Shown here piece after piece: positions 1 to 10,110 of a DNA stretch of 64,000 nucleotides. The first letter of the stretch is position 1, and each line of letters begins with the position of its first letter. A program made the position numbers and the translations under genes. Below the pieces are notes generated by a model that saw nothing but the letters and a program-made list of their open reading frames with translations, ran no database searches and was not told the origin of the DNA. This DNA comes from Micromonospora sp. MP36 (lineage in GTDB: Bacteria; Actinomycetota; Actinomycetes; Mycobacteriales; Micromonosporaceae): contig NZ_VSFA01000001.1 in the NCBI RefSeq assembly GCF_008119785.1, forward strand, positions 372,001 to 436,000, read 5' to 3'.

Positions 1-1356
1 TACCGGACGCTCGGCGCGCGCTCGGCCCGGTTGCTGCGCTGGCTGGCGGTCTTCGCCGGCCCGGTGGACCTGCCGACGGTGCAGTGGCTGCTCGACGAGG
101 ACCCGCTCGACCCGCTGTCGGTGCTGGTGGACAAGTCCATGGTGCTGGCCGAGCCGCACGCCTCGGGCAGCACCTACCGGATGCTCGACCCGATCCGGGC
201 GTACGCGGCCCGGCGGCTGGTCGAGGCCGGCGAGGAGGAGACGGCCCGGGACCGGCACGTCGCCTGGTGCAGCCACGCCCTGCAACGCGTCCACCTGGGC
301 CCGGATGGCCGGCCGGTCACCCTTTCCCTCTACGCGCTCGACCCGCTCGCCGGGGAGTTGCGGGCCGCGCTGCGTTGGTGCGCCACCGGGGGCAGCGCGC
401 GTACCGGGCTGCGGCTGGCGGGCGGGCTGGACCAGTGGTGGCGGGAGCGGGGGCTGGCCCGGGAGGGGCGGCTCTGGCTGTTCCGGCTGTACGGCCGGAT
501 GGCCGAGACCGGCGAGGTGATCCCGGAGGCGGAGCTGGCCGCGGCGTATCACATGCACTCGTTGCACGCCGGCGCGGACGGCGAGTTCGCCGAGGAGTTG
601 CGCTACTCGCAGCGGGCCGAGGCGGCCGCCCGGCAGGCCGGCGACCTGGGGCTGCTCGCCCGGGTGCTGGCGGGCCGGGCCGCGCCGCTGGTCGACATGG
701 GACAGTTCGCCGAGGCGGAACGGGTCTGCCGCGAGGTGATCGACTGGGCGTACGCCCAGGGCGTGGTCTCCGACGCCCTGCACGCCGTCTACAACCTCGC
801 CGAGCTGCTCTGGCGCCGGGGCGCGCTGGACGAGGCGGCCGAGCTTCTCGGCGCGGCCCGCCCGGTCGAGGCGGCCCGCCCGGTCGAGCGGGGGCGCCGC
901 TCGGTGGACATGCTCCTCGGCATGGTGGCGTTGGCCCGGGACGACCTGGTCGCCGCGCACGAGCACCTGCTGGCGGCGCTCCGGTCCCGGATGAACCAGG
1001 GCTACCTGGGCCGGGCCTGCGACACGGTGAACGCGATCGCGGTGCGCTGCGCGCTGGGCGGGGACCCGGTGACCGCGGCCCGGCTCTTCGGCGCGGCCCA
1101 GGCCACCCGGGCGAACCTGCGGGCCACCCCCGGCATCTACGGGCCGTACTGGCTGGCCCGGCAGGCGGAGCTGCGCCGGGCGCTCGGCGACGCGGCGTTC
1201 GACGCCGCGTACGGCGCGGGCGGTGAGCTGGCCCTGGAGGAGGCGGCCACCCTGGCCCTCGGCGTCGACCACCCCGACCTGGCCCCCGGCTCTCGCCGCT
1301 TCACCGCCCCCACCAGCTCCTTCGCCCCGGCTCCGCGCCGCCACACCGCAGGATGA
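1..1356 (+). CDS. NB-ATPase/TPR transcriptional regulator, C-terminal part (5' truncated by window edge)
   Basis: The frame is open from base 1, so only the C-terminal ~450 residues are present. The first residues (LLRWLAVFAG, then LVDKSMV and YRMLDPIRAYAARRL) match the winged-helix segment that follows the ATPase module in AfsR/COG3903-type regulators. The rest is an alpha-helical, TPR-like region (rows such as AEAAARQAGDLGLLARVLAG), and it ends in a Pro/Ser-rich tail. Such proteins usually start with a SARP or LuxR DNA-binding domain, which lies outside the window. An 18-bp tandem repeat at about 854-890 encodes ARPVEA twice. Family assignment is by motif style; the regulated target is unknown. 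Confidence 0.75.
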   Translation, partial: YRTLGARSARLLRWLAVFAGPVDLPTVQWLLDEDPLDPLSVLVDKSMVLAEPHASGSTYRMLDPIRAYAARRLVEAGEEETARDRHVAWCSHALQRVHLGPDGRPVTLSLYALDPLAGELRAALRWCATGGSARTGLRLAGGLDQWWRERGLAREGRLWLFRLYGRMAETGEVIPEAELAAAYHMHSLHAGADGEFAEELRYSQRAEAAARQAGDLGLLARVLAGRAAPLVDMGQFAEAERVCREVIDWAYAQGVVSDALHAVYNLAELLWRRGALDEAAELLGAARPVEAARPVERGRRSVDMLLGMVALARDDLVAAHEHLLAALRSRMNQGYLGRACDTVNAIAVRCALGGDPVTAARLFGAAQATRANLRATPGIYGPYWLARQAELRRALGDAAFDAAYGAGGELALEEAATLALGVDHPDLAPGSRRFTAPTSSFAPAPRRHTAG

Positions 1357-1409
1357 TCAAGAAGTTCGCGTCGGGATGCCGGCGGGCGGCGACGCGAACT
1401 TCTCGATCA
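1354..1409. repeat. Intergenic palindrome sharing a core with the one at 29395
   Basis: Two 20-nt arms (1354-1373 and 1390-1409) are complementary at 19 of 20 positions around a 16-nt loop. The left arm begins TGATCAAGAAGTTCGCG. It overlaps the stop codon of the regulator and lies between convergent genes, so it could act as a bidirectional terminator. The core TGATCA(A/T)GAAGTT recurs in the palindrome at 29395-29457, which suggests a dispersed repeat family. Confidence 0.75.
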
Positions 1410-1425
1410 ACCGGGCGGGGTGGGG

Positions 1426-1968
1426 TCAGGAGGACAGGGCGGCGCGGCGTTCGGCGTCGGCCTTCATGCGGGCGGCGCGGTCGATGTCGGCCTGCTGGAC
1501 GGCGGCCACCGAGCCGAAGATGCTGACCGCCTCGTAGTACGTCCAGGCCAGGCTGTAGCAGGCCGGCCGGACGACCGCGTTGTAGGTGGCGCAGACCCGC
1601 TTGAGGTCCTCATAGAAGGCGCTGTCGAGGCGCGACTTGTTGGCGGAGAAGACGCCCATCGCCTTGTAGTTGCGGTAGCCGAAGTCGTGCCGGTAGCAGG
1701 AGAGGCTGAAGTTGAAGCCGAGCGGGTTGTCCGGGCTGGACGAGCAGTAGTCGGTCGACCAGTCGAAGGCGTACGCGGACCAGGCGGCCTTGTTCAGCCG
1801 GCCGGCGTTCCAGGCGTTGTAGCTGGTGGCGCTGGTCTGGGTCCAGCTCGACAGCACGCTGAGCTTCTGGTCGCGGCTCACCGCGGCGTGCGCGGGCGAG
1901 GCGACACCGACTGCGGTGAGCAGCGCGAACGCGCCGGAAGCGAGGACGGTGGCGAGACGTCGGGACAC
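1426..1968 (-). CDS. Secreted prokaryotic phospholipase A2
   Basis: 180 residues, with a signal peptide (twin Arg, hydrophobic core, cleavage probably after SPAHA near residue 28). The mature part carries the bacterial PLA2 active-site motif CYRHDFGYRNY with the catalytic His94-Asp95 pair. Cys75, 91, 126 and 137 could form the two disulfides known in the Streptomyces violaceoruber enzyme. The family hydrolyses the sn-2 ester of phospholipids in a Ca2+-dependent way outside the cell. The ATG start follows GGAGGTTCC. The gene stands alone, convergent with the upstream regulator gene. Confidence 0.92.
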   Translation of the reverse strand: MSRRLATVLASGAFALLTAVGVASPAHAAVSRDQKLSVLSSWTQTSATSYNAWNAGRLNKAAWSAYAFDWSTDYCSSSPDNPLGFNFSLSCYRHDFGYRNYKAMGVFSANKSRLDSAFYEDLKRVCATYNAVVRPACYSLAWTYYEAVSIFGSVAAVQQADIDRAARMKADAERRAALSS

Positions 1969-2095
1969 GGGAACCTCCGCGGAGTGGGCGTCGGGACGGG
2001 GCGCCGGCGATCACCGGACGTCGACCAGTATCGATCAATGCCCCGACGGAGAGCGATCATGGAGGCGACCGGTTGGTGACATGCGTCGAAACAGA

Positions 2096-2133
2096 CGAAT
2101 GCCCCCGGTCGCCGGAGCGGCCGGGGGCATTCG
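2096..2133 (-). terminator. Intrinsic-type hairpin after the glycosidase-like gene
   Basis: A perfect 13-bp stem (2096-2108 with 2121-2133; arm CGAATGCCCCCGG) and a 12-nt loop lie 8 nt beyond the stop of the minus-strand gene at 2141. There is no clear U tract, as is usual for actinomycete terminators. Confidence 0.8.
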
Positions 2134-2140
2134 AGGCGGG

Positions 2141-3802
2141 TCAGCGCACGACGCGCGCCGGGCTGGCCGGGCCCTCGTGCCAGACCCGGTCGAGCGCGGT
2201 CACGTGGTACGTGTAGCTCTGGCCGGCCGCCGCGTCGGCGTCCACCCAGGACTGCACGTCACCGTCGGTGCCCCGGACGGTCGCCACCAGGTGGGACGCG
2301 TCGGCGAAGTCGCACGCCTCGACCTTCCCGGTGCCGTCGAAGCGGTAGATGGCGTACGAGGTGGCGGTGCCGAAGGGCCCCTTGCCGTTCGCCGGCTGCC
2401 GCCAGGTCAGGTGCACCCCGTCGGCCTGCCGGTCGACCCCGGTGATCACCGGGGAGAGCAGCGGCTTGGCCGGCAGCTGCGCCATGGCCGGCACCAGGGC
2501 CGGGCGGGAGTAGTGCTCGGCGGCGTAGATGTCGGTGGCGCCGAGTCGGTTCGCCTTCACCTGCACCGCGGAGAAGTGCACGTTGCCGAGCACCTCCGGG
2601 TACGACCGGTTGAGCGTCAGGTGGTCCGACAGCTCGTTCGGGTTCATCCAGAACGACCCGTACGCCGGCTCACCGCTCTTGTAGTCGGCCTGTCCGATGT
2701 AGAGCTGGACGTTGGTGCCGCGCACCTGCTCGGCCCACCACGGCACCAGTCGGGCGTAGTCGGCGGCCGGGTACTGGCCGATGTACCAGTAGAGCTGCGG
2801 CACCACGTAGTCGATCCACTCCTCCTTGATCCACTTACGGGTGTCGGCGGAGATGATGTCGTACGACTGCGAGCCGGTGGTGTCCGAGCCGTTCGGGTCG
2901 GCCGACTTGTTGCGCCAGATGCCGAACGGGCTGACGCCGAACTTCACCCACGGCTTGACCGCCTTGATCTTGGCGTTCATCTCCTGGATCAGCAGGTTGA
3001 TGTTGTCCCGCCGCCAGTCGGCCTGGTTGGTGAAGCCCCGGTTGTACTGCGCGAAGGTGGCGTTGTCGGGGTACTGGTACGTGCCGCTCGGGTACGGGTA
3101 GAAGTAGTCGTCGAAGTGCACGCCGTCGATGTCGTACCGGTTGACCGCGTCCATCATCGCGGTCTGGACGAACTCGCGGACCTCGGGGATGCCGGGGTTG
3201 TAGTAGAGCCGGCTGCCGGCGACCCCGGCCGGCGGGTACGCGAACACCCAGTCCGGGTGCTGGCGGGCCGGGGCGTTCGGAGCGAGCTTCGACAGGTCCG
3301 CGCCGGCGCCGCCCGGGGCCGGCATGGAGACCCGGTACGGGTTGAACCAGGCGTGGAACTCCAGGTTCCGCTTGTGCGACTCCTCGACGAGGAACGCCAG
3401 CGGGTCCCAGCCCGGGTCCTGGCCGCGTACCCCGGTCAGGTACTCCGACCACGGCTCGTACGGCGAGGGCCAGAACGCGTCGGCGGTCGGGCGGACCTGG
3501 ACCACGACGGCGTTGTGGTTGAGCTGCTGGGCCAGGTCGAGCCAGCCCAGGTACTCGGCCTTCTGCTTGGCGACCTGGTCCGGGTCGGTCCAGGAGGCCT
3601 TGGTGGGCCAGTCGATGTTCGTCACCGACGCGATCCACATGGCCCGGAACTGCCGCTTCGGGGTGGCCGGGTCGGTGACGCAGGTGGTTGAGGTGGGGTC
3701 GGTCGCCGTGTCGCTCTCCGCGGCGCTGGCGGGGGTGCCGGCGACGAGCGCGCCGAGCAGCGCCACGGCCAGCCCGGCCGCTCTGAGCCGAGTTGCCTTC
3801 AT
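2141..3802 (-). CDS. Secreted glycoside hydrolase-like protein (GHL10/DUF187 family) with C-terminal FnIII-like domain
   Basis: 553 residues. The start chosen is the ATG at 3802, which opens a signal peptide (KATRLRAAGLAVALLGALV, cleavage near TPASAAES). A longer in-frame extension upstream has no export signal at its start and was rejected. The catalytic-like region has FRAMWIASVTNIDWP and DGVHFDDYFYPY, with Asp residues typical of this TIM-barrel family, and HAWFNPYR. The last ~90 residues (GVHLTWRQPANGKG to SYTYHVTALD) look like a fibronectin type III fold. Relatives include YddW-type proteins thought to act on glycans or peptidoglycan; the substrate here is unknown. Confidence 0.88.
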   Translation of the reverse strand: MKATRLRAAGLAVALLGALVAGTPASAAESDTATDPTSTTCVTDPATPKRQFRAMWIASVTNIDWPTKASWTDPDQVAKQKAEYLGWLDLAQQLNHNAVVVQVRPTADAFWPSPYEPWSEYLTGVRGQDPGWDPLAFLVEESHKRNLEFHAWFNPYRVSMPAPGGAGADLSKLAPNAPARQHPDWVFAYPPAGVAGSRLYYNPGIPEVREFVQTAMMDAVNRYDIDGVHFDDYFYPYPSGTYQYPDNATFAQYNRGFTNQADWRRDNINLLIQEMNAKIKAVKPWVKFGVSPFGIWRNKSADPNGSDTTGSQSYDIISADTRKWIKEEWIDYVVPQLYWYIGQYPAADYARLVPWWAEQVRGTNVQLYIGQADYKSGEPAYGSFWMNPNELSDHLTLNRSYPEVLGNVHFSAVQVKANRLGATDIYAAEHYSRPALVPAMAQLPAKPLLSPVITGVDRQADGVHLTWRQPANGKGPFGTATSYAIYRFDGTGKVEACDFADASHLVATVRGTDGDVQSWVDADAAAGQSYTYHVTALDRVWHEGPASPARVVR

Positions 3803-4100
3803 GCGGTGCGGTTCCCTTCGTTGGGCTCCGGGAGGGTTCGGGTGGCGACGGGCGCCGGGGCGCGCCTCCGGAAAGATTCGCCGCAGAGCATTCGCCGCCG
3901 GTAGGAAAATTTCATCAATCGCGGGACGGCGCAAGACCTGCGGACGGATCGATGGGCAGGTCGGACCGAACGCCCGAGGGTGACCGCCGGCACAGAGCCG
4001 ACCGTGACCTTTCCGACACGGGTGGTGCCGGATTGTCGCCATGGGCCGCTGGCCACCCCGCCCCTCCGGTTGCGCGGATCCGGGCGGGGGTGCGGCGGGC
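3803..4100. other. Intergenic region upstream of the glycosidase-like gene
   Basis: No convincing gene. A short AT-rich island at about 3900-3920 is unusual for this DNA and may mark the promoter of the minus-strand gene at 3802. I see no clear operator or hairpin. Confidence 0.4.
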
Positions 4101-4826
4101 TTAGTCGAAGAAGCGGGCCAGGTGGTAGGGGGGGGGGGGGGGGGCGTCGGGGGCCAGGGGAGTGAGATCGGCGAAGACGGAGGCGCCGTCGCAGCCGACG
4201 TGCAGCGGGTACCAGCGCGGGGTGCCGGGCGGGCGCTGACCGCAGATGCCCTTGAAGGTCTGCACGTCCAGCAGCCGTACGTGGGTCGGGTCGGCGACCG
4301 CGTTCACGTGCCGCCACCAGGGGCTCATCACGTGCAGCACGCCCCCCGGCCGCAGCACCCGGTGGCACTCGTCGAACAGCGGCAGGAAGTCGATCAGGTG
4401 TTCCATGATGTGCACCGCGAAGAACACGTCCACCGAGTCGTCGGCCAGCGGCAGGGAGCCGGACAGGTCGGCCACCGCGTTCACCCCCGGCGCCGGATAG
4501 ATGTCCAGCCCTAGGTTGCCCGGCCACTGCTTGGTCGCCCCGCAGCCCAGGTCCACCACCACCGGCGCCCGCCCGGCGACGGCCACCCGGCCCCAGACGC
4601 CGAGCACCCCGGCGAGACGGCCCACCATGTCCCGGACCAGGCGCAGGTCGGCCGGATGGGCGACCTCGCCGCTCAGGTGCGCGACCCCCCGGTCGAAGCG
4701 CACCTCCACGGGGAGCGCGCGCAGCCGCTCGTCGTGCCGGGCCAGATCGGCCCACGCCTCGACGAGGAACCCGTCGATCATCCTCAGCCGCTCCGCCGAG
4801 GGTGGGGACTGCGCCATCGTGACCAT
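4101..4826 (-). CDS. BON domain-SAM methyltransferase (type 11) fusion
   Basis: 241 residues. The ATG at 4826 has a GGAGG 6 nt upstream; a start 30 nt further upstream lacks this. Residues ~35-75 (LPVEVRFDRGVAHLSGEV and GVLGVWGRV) match the BON fold, normally a membrane or polymer-binding module. Residues ~80-190 form a class I methyltransferase: VVDLGCG (motif I), ADLSGSLPLADDSVDVFF and VLRPGGVLHV. The last residues are APPPPPYHLARFFD, the prolines being encoded by a 17-G run. Substrate unknown; the methyltransferase part resembles glycan or lipid O-methylating enzymes in general. Confidence 0.8.
   Translation of the reverse strand: MVTMAQSPPSAERLRMIDGFLVEAWADLARHDERLRALPVEVRFDRGVAHLSGEVAHPADLRLVRDMVGRLAGVLGVWGRVAVAGRAPVVVDLGCGATKQWPGNLGLDIYPAPGVNAVADLSGSLPLADDSVDVFFAVHIMEHLIDFLPLFDECHRVLRPGGVLHVMSPWWRHVNAVADPTHVRLLDVQTFKGICGQRPPGTPRWYPLHVGCDGASVFADLTPLAPDAPPPPPYHLARFFD
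4128..4144. repeat. 17-bp poly-G homopolymer inside a coding region
   Basis: Seventeen consecutive G on the plus strand encode the last Ala codon and five Pro codons of the methyltransferase, 9 codons before its stop. A tract of this length is prone to slippage in replication and also to sequencing error. Confidence 0.95.
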
Positions 4827-4902
4827 GCGGCACCTCCGGGCGCGCGATACCCGCATCCTCGCCCGATATGCCTCGAATCGCCGATCGGCGAGGACCGAGG
4901 CG

Positions 4903-4940
4903 GCCCGGCGACCGGCGGCGCTGCCCGGCGACCGGCGGCG
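4903..4940. repeat. Two copies of an 18-bp direct repeat (20-bp period)
   Basis: GCCCGGCGACCGGCGGCG occurs at 4903-4920 and again at 4923-4940, in the 150-bp gap upstream of the methyltransferase. Function unknown; it may only be GC-rich tandem duplication. Confidence 0.7.
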
Positions 4941-4976
4941 CGGGGCCGGCGACCAAGGGCGGGACCGGCGGTCCGG

Positions 4977-5294
4977 TCAGCCGGAGAGGCTACGGCGGCC
5001 CCGGTTGGCGCCCCGGACCCGCTGGCGGGGCGGCGCCACGGCCGGCTTGGGCCGCTTGAGGTGGTAGCGGTGCAGCTCGTTGTTGCCGGGCAGGGAGGGG
5101 TCCTCGCTCATCGCGACCAGCTCCCAGCCCTGGTCGCCGGCCCGGTTGAGGTGGGCCAGCGCGGTGTCCCCGTAGGGGGTGACGTCGACCATGGAGCCGT
5201 CCGGGCCGTACCAGACGAACACGACCTCCCACCCGGTGTCGGTGGTGGCCGCCTGGCGACGGCGGACCAGCAGCGCGTACTCCCACTTGAGCAT
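4977..5294 (-). CDS. Conserved small protein, function unknown
   Basis: 105 residues from an ATG at 5294 (MLKWEYALLVRRR). The N-terminal two thirds contain a WEYALL, VVFVWYGPDGS and GWELVAM pattern typical of small actinobacterial DUF4177-like beta-rich proteins. The C-terminus is basic (PPRQRVRGANRGRRS). No signal peptide or membrane segment. It lies 38 nt downstream of the ABC-F gene on the same strand and may be cotranscribed. Confidence 0.7.
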   Translation of the reverse strand: MLKWEYALLVRRRQAATTDTGWEVVFVWYGPDGSMVDVTPYGDTALAHLNRAGDQGWELVAMSEDPSLPGNNELHRYHLKRPKPAVAPPRQRVRGANRGRRSLSG

Positions 5295-5332
5295 GGGCTC
5301 ATTGTCACCCCGCGCGACCGGGCCGGCACGGA

Positions 5333-6970
<1,638 letters not shown>

Positions 6971-7059
6971 CAGGTGATCGAGCCTACCGGCGCGCCACGC
7001 CGCGGCCGATCGGACAACCGGGGCTCGGAACGTGACGAAGCTGAGGGAGACTCACTGCC

Positions 7060-7830
7060 GTGGTGACCACTCTGGCGATCGACTGTGGCGGTGGCGGGAT
7101 CAAGGCGTCGGTGCTGGACGCCGCCGGGACCATGCGGGCCCGCCCGGTACGGGTGCCGACGCCGTACCCGCTGCCGCCGTCGCTCTTCGTCAAGACCCTG
7201 CTGGACCTGGCCGGCAGCCTGCCGGCGGCGGACCGGCTCACGGTCGGGATGCCCGGCATGATCCGGCACGGCGTGGTGGTGGCCACCCCGCACTACGTCA
7301 CCCGGTCCGGGCCGCGCAGCAAGATCGACCCGAAGCTGGTGGCCGAGTGGTCCGGGTACGACGCGCGCAGCGCGCTGGCCGAGGCGTTCGGCATCCCGGC
7401 GCTGGTGCTCAACGACGCCGAGGTGCACGGCGCGGGCGTGGTCGCCGGGACCGGCTGCGAGCTGGTGCTGACCCTCGGCACCGGGCTGGGCAGCGCGCTC
7501 TTCGACGGCGGGGTGCTCGCCCCGCACCTGGAGCTGTCGCACGCGCCGGTGCGCTGGAACACCACCTACGACACGTACATCGGGGAGCCGGAACGCCGGC
7601 GCCTGGGCGACGCGTTCTGGTCGCGGCGGATCCGGCAGGTGGTGGAGGGGCTGCGCCCGGTCTTCCGCTGGGACCGGCTCTATCTCGGCGGGGGCAACTC
7701 GCGGCTGATCCGCCCGGAACAACTGGCCCGGATGGGCGACGACGTGGTGGTCGTCCCGAACACGGCCGGGATCGTGGGCGGTGTCCGGGCCTGGGAGCTG
7801 GTCGGCGACCGGTACGACCCGACGAGCTGA
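7060..7830 (+). CDS. ROK-family kinase, polyphosphate-glucokinase-like
   Basis: 256 residues from GTG 7060, with GAGGGAG about 10 nt upstream (GTG 7063 is an alternative). AIDCGGGGIKASVLD is the N-terminal phosphate-binding loop, LNDAEVHGAG carries the likely catalytic Asp, and LTLGTGLGSALFDGG is the second phosphate motif. The ELSH segment and the length match actinobacterial polyphosphate/ATP glucokinases (PpgK). The zinc-binding CxCGxxGC motif of ROK repressors is absent, as is a DNA-binding domain. The reaction is probably phosphorylation of glucose or a similar sugar; substrate is inferred. Confidence 0.82.
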   Translation: MVTTLAIDCGGGGIKASVLDAAGTMRARPVRVPTPYPLPPSLFVKTLLDLAGSLPAADRLTVGMPGMIRHGVVVATPHYVTRSGPRSKIDPKLVAEWSGYDARSALAEAFGIPALVLNDAEVHGAGVVAGTGCELVLTLGTGLGSALFDGGVLAPHLELSHAPVRWNTTYDTYIGEPERRRLGDAFWSRRIRQVVEGLRPVFRWDRLYLGGGNSRLIRPEQLARMGDDVVVVPNTAGIVGGVRAWELVGDRYDPTS

Positions 7831-7920
7831 CCGCCAACTTCGATCGCCGGAACACTCGCGGTCCCGCTGGTGTTGTGCCAGCGTCGGATAAGGGCGGTGC
7901 GACACGAGGAGGTGGGTCGA

Positions 7921-8289
7921 GTGGATCTTCTGGCGGAGTACCGGCGGGCGACCATGTTCTTCGAAGCGGGTGACCCGACCGGAGCGGCCCGGCTGCTCGA
8001 GCCGATCGTCGAGGCGGAGCCCGGCAACTCCTCGGTACGGCAGCTGCTGGCCCGGGCCTATTTCCAGTCGGCCCAGCTCAGCCGGGCCGAGGAGCAGCTC
8101 CGGGAGCTGGTCGACCGGGACCCGAGCGACCACTACGCGCACCACGTGCTGGGCCGGACGCTGGAACGGCTGAACCGGCCGGTCGACGCGCTGCGGCACC
8201 TGCGCATCGCGGCGGCCATGCACTCGACCAACGCCGACTACGCCGAGGCGCTGCGCCGGGTGGAGAGCCGGGTCAGCGGTGGTCGCTGA
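7921..8289 (+). CDS. Tetratricopeptide-repeat protein
   Basis: 122 residues from GTG 7921, which follows GAGGAGG at 9 nt. Three TPR-like helix pairs are visible (AARLLEPIVEAEPGNSSVRQ, AEEQLRELVDRDPSDHYAHH, ALRHLRIAAAMHSTNADY). No export signal. A cytoplasmic scaffold function is likely; partners are unknown. A strong hairpin follows the stop. Confidence 0.85.
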   Translation: MDLLAEYRRATMFFEAGDPTGAARLLEPIVEAEPGNSSVRQLLARAYFQSAQLSRAEEQLRELVDRDPSDHYAHHVLGRTLERLNRPVDALRHLRIAAAMHSTNADYAEALRRVESRVSGGR

Positions 8290-8302
8290 CCGCCACTGAT
8301 AC

Positions 8303-8347
8303 GAGACGGCGAAGGGCAGCCCGCGACGGGCTGCCCTTCGCCGTCTC
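8303..8347 (+). terminator. Strong hairpin terminator
   Basis: Perfect 21-bp stem (8303-8323 with 8327-8347; arm GAGACGGCGAAGGGCAGCCC...) closed by a 3-nt loop, 14 nt after the TPR gene stop. Confidence 0.92.
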
Positions 8348-8382
8348 CGGGTCCGGAGACCCGGCGCGCCTACGATGGGCTG

Positions 8383-8637
8383 GTGAAGCTCAAGCTCGAT
8401 CTCCACGACATCTACAACAAGGGCCACGACATCGATCGCGCGCTGCGCGGGATCATGGACGAGGCGGTGGCGAAGAAGGCCACCCTGGTGGAGATCATCC
8501 CGGGCAAGGGCTCCGGCCAGCTCAAGAAGCGGGTGCTGCGGTTCCTCGACCAGAAGGACGTCAAGCAGCTCTACCACCGGGTCGAGAAGGACTCGAAGAA
8601 CTTCGGCCGTCTCTTCGTGCACTTCCGCTGGAAGTAG
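8383..8637 (+). CDS. Smr-domain protein
   Basis: 84 residues, almost exactly one Smr domain: LDLHDIYNKGHDIDRAL at the start and IIPGKGSGQLKKRVLRFL in the middle, the motif seen at the C-terminus of MutS2. Smr domains are nucleases acting on RNA or branched DNA; stand-alone versions are common in actinobacteria and poorly understood. The GTG start has no ribosome site but a TACGAT box at 8371-8376, 6 nt upstream, so the mRNA is probably leaderless. Confidence 0.88.
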   Translation: MKLKLDLHDIYNKGHDIDRALRGIMDEAVAKKATLVEIIPGKGSGQLKKRVLRFLDQKDVKQLYHRVEKDSKNFGRLFVHFRWK

Positions 8638-8641
8638 TGCC

Positions 8642-9091
8642 TCAGGAGACCGCAGCCTGCACCACCTCGACGATCTTCTTCTCCACCGCGGGGCTCCACT
8701 TCTGGATCGCGTACGACACCGGCCACAGGTCTCCGTCGTCGAGGTTGGCCGCGTCCTGGAACTCCAGGGTCGAGTAGCGGGTGTTGAACTTGCCCGAGTT
8801 CTTGAAGGCGACGACGATCTTGCCGTCCGCGTTCGCGTAGGCGGGCATCCCGTACCAGGTCTTTGGCGACAGCTCCGGGGCGGTGGTGGTCACCGCCATG
8901 TGCACGCGCTCGGCGAGCGCACGATCCTCCGGCGTCATCTTCGCGATGCTGTCGAGGGTCGCCTGCAGGTCGTCGGCCTTCTTGGCGCCCTTCTTGCCCT
9001 CGGCGCGCAGCTCGGCGGCGCGCGCCTTCATCGCGGCACGCTCCTCGGCGCTGAAGCCGGCGGACTCGGTCTGGGGGTTCTTCGTGGGCAT
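8642..9091 (-). CDS. DUF1801 / YdhG-like protein
   Basis: 149 residues. The N-terminal ~50 residues are charged and Lys/Ala-rich (AEGKKGAKKADDL). The C-terminal domain has SPKTWYGMPAYANADGKIVVAFKNSGKF and the ending expected of DUF1801 proteins, a small beta-rich fold sometimes called iron chaperone-like. No signal peptide. It ends 4 nt from the convergent Smr gene. Biochemical role unknown. Confidence 0.85.
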   Translation of the reverse strand: MPTKNPQTESAGFSAEERAAMKARAAELRAEGKKGAKKADDLQATLDSIAKMTPEDRALAERVHMAVTTTAPELSPKTWYGMPAYANADGKIVVAFKNSGKFNTRYSTLEFQDAANLDDGDLWPVSYAIQKWSPAVEKKIVEVVQAAVS

Positions 9092-9237
9092 GTCCAGGTT
9101 GCCTTTCGACGCTCAAGGCTCGGCGCGATGCCGGCCATGAGAAAGGCTAGGCACGACGACAACCGGCTGCTTCTTGATTCCTGATCGGATCGGGCGCCGG
9201 CCGAGGCGGCCCGCCGCCCCCCTGGCGGAAGCGTGGG

Positions 9238-10110
9238 TCACAGCGGGTACGTGCGGGCCACCGCCAGCATCTCCGAGCTGTGCGAGCCGACCACGCCGAC
9301 GTCGGGCGGGCGGGGCCGGAACCCGGGTACTCCGGCCAGGCCGTCGCTGGCGTCCATTACCCGCAGCAGCGGCCGGTGCCCGGGCGTCACCACCAGGGTG
9401 ATCTCGACGCCCTCCGGTGGCGGGGCGTGGAACACCACGCCGAAGCCCCACGGGTGGTCCCTGGTGTATCGGCCGACGCCCAGCGCCACCCCGTCGACGG
9501 TCGCCGACTCCACCCCGGTCCCCGAGTCCACGTGCAGCGAGAGCAGCCGGACCGGCCGTTGCGGGGTCACCCGGACCCGCAGGGTGCGCTGCTCCCCGAC
9601 GGTGGTGTCGGCGAGCACCTGCAACGTCGGGGCGGGCAGGCCGGCCGCTCGCGCCGGGCCGCTGCGGAGCCTGGCGTCGCCCAGCGCGGGGAAGTCGTCG
9701 GCCGCGGAGACGACCCCGTCGACGTACCCGGCGGTCCACGGCTGCGGCTCGGCCTCGCGGCTGAGCCACCGGGCCTCGCCGGTGCCGGCGTCCAAGGCGT
9801 ACATCAGGTGGGTCGGCACCGGGTGGGCGGCGTCGAAGCGGTCCACGGCCAGGCCGACCCCGGCGAGCACCACGGCGGCGAGCCCGGCGGCGGCCGCCGG
9901 CAGCGGGGCCAGCCGGCGGGCCCGCAGCGCCAGCAGGCCGCGCTGGCCGCCGGCCTGCGGGTGCAGCAGGTCGACCACCGGCAGCGCGGCCAGGCCGAGC
10001 AGCACCGCGAACAGTGCCGCCACCCCGCCCATCGCCATGCCGAGCGCCGGGAAGAGCAGCGCCACGGTCGGCAGCAGGATCACCACGGCGACCGCGCCGG
10101 CCAGGGTCAC
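9238..10110 (-). CDS. C-terminal half of split M28-type membrane peptidase
   Basis: 290 residues from a GTG at 10110 that overlaps the TGA of the preceding peptidase gene as GTGA. It begins with hydrophobic helices (VTLAGAVAVVILLPTVALLF, MGGVAALFAVLLGLAAL, PLPAAAAGLAAVVLAGVGLA), then has a soluble beta-rich part of ~190 residues ending MLAVARTYPL. Related actinobacterial M28 membrane peptidases carry these parts in one chain of ~780-800 residues, equal to the sum of the two frames here. So this is either a coupled, separately translated subunit or the downstream part of a frameshifted gene. Confidence 0.75.
   Translation of the reverse strand: MTLAGAVAVVILLPTVALLFPALGMAMGGVAALFAVLLGLAALPVVDLLHPQAGGQRGLLALRARRLAPLPAAAAGLAAVVLAGVGLAVDRFDAAHPVPTHLMYALDAGTGEARWLSREAEPQPWTAGYVDGVVSAADDFPALGDARLRSGPARAAGLPAPTLQVLADTTVGEQRTLRVRVTPQRPVRLLSLHVDSGTGVESATVDGVALGVGRYTRDHPWGFGVVFHAPPPEGVEITLVVTPGHRPLLRVMDASDGLAGVPGFRPRPPDVGVVGSHSSEMLAVARTYPL

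Noticed and set aside
1826..3691. Long plus-strand open frame opposite the glycosidase-like gene
   Set aside because: Antisense shadow of high GC DNA: composition is Arg/Val/Gly-rich without any domain, while the minus strand encodes a clear secreted protein.
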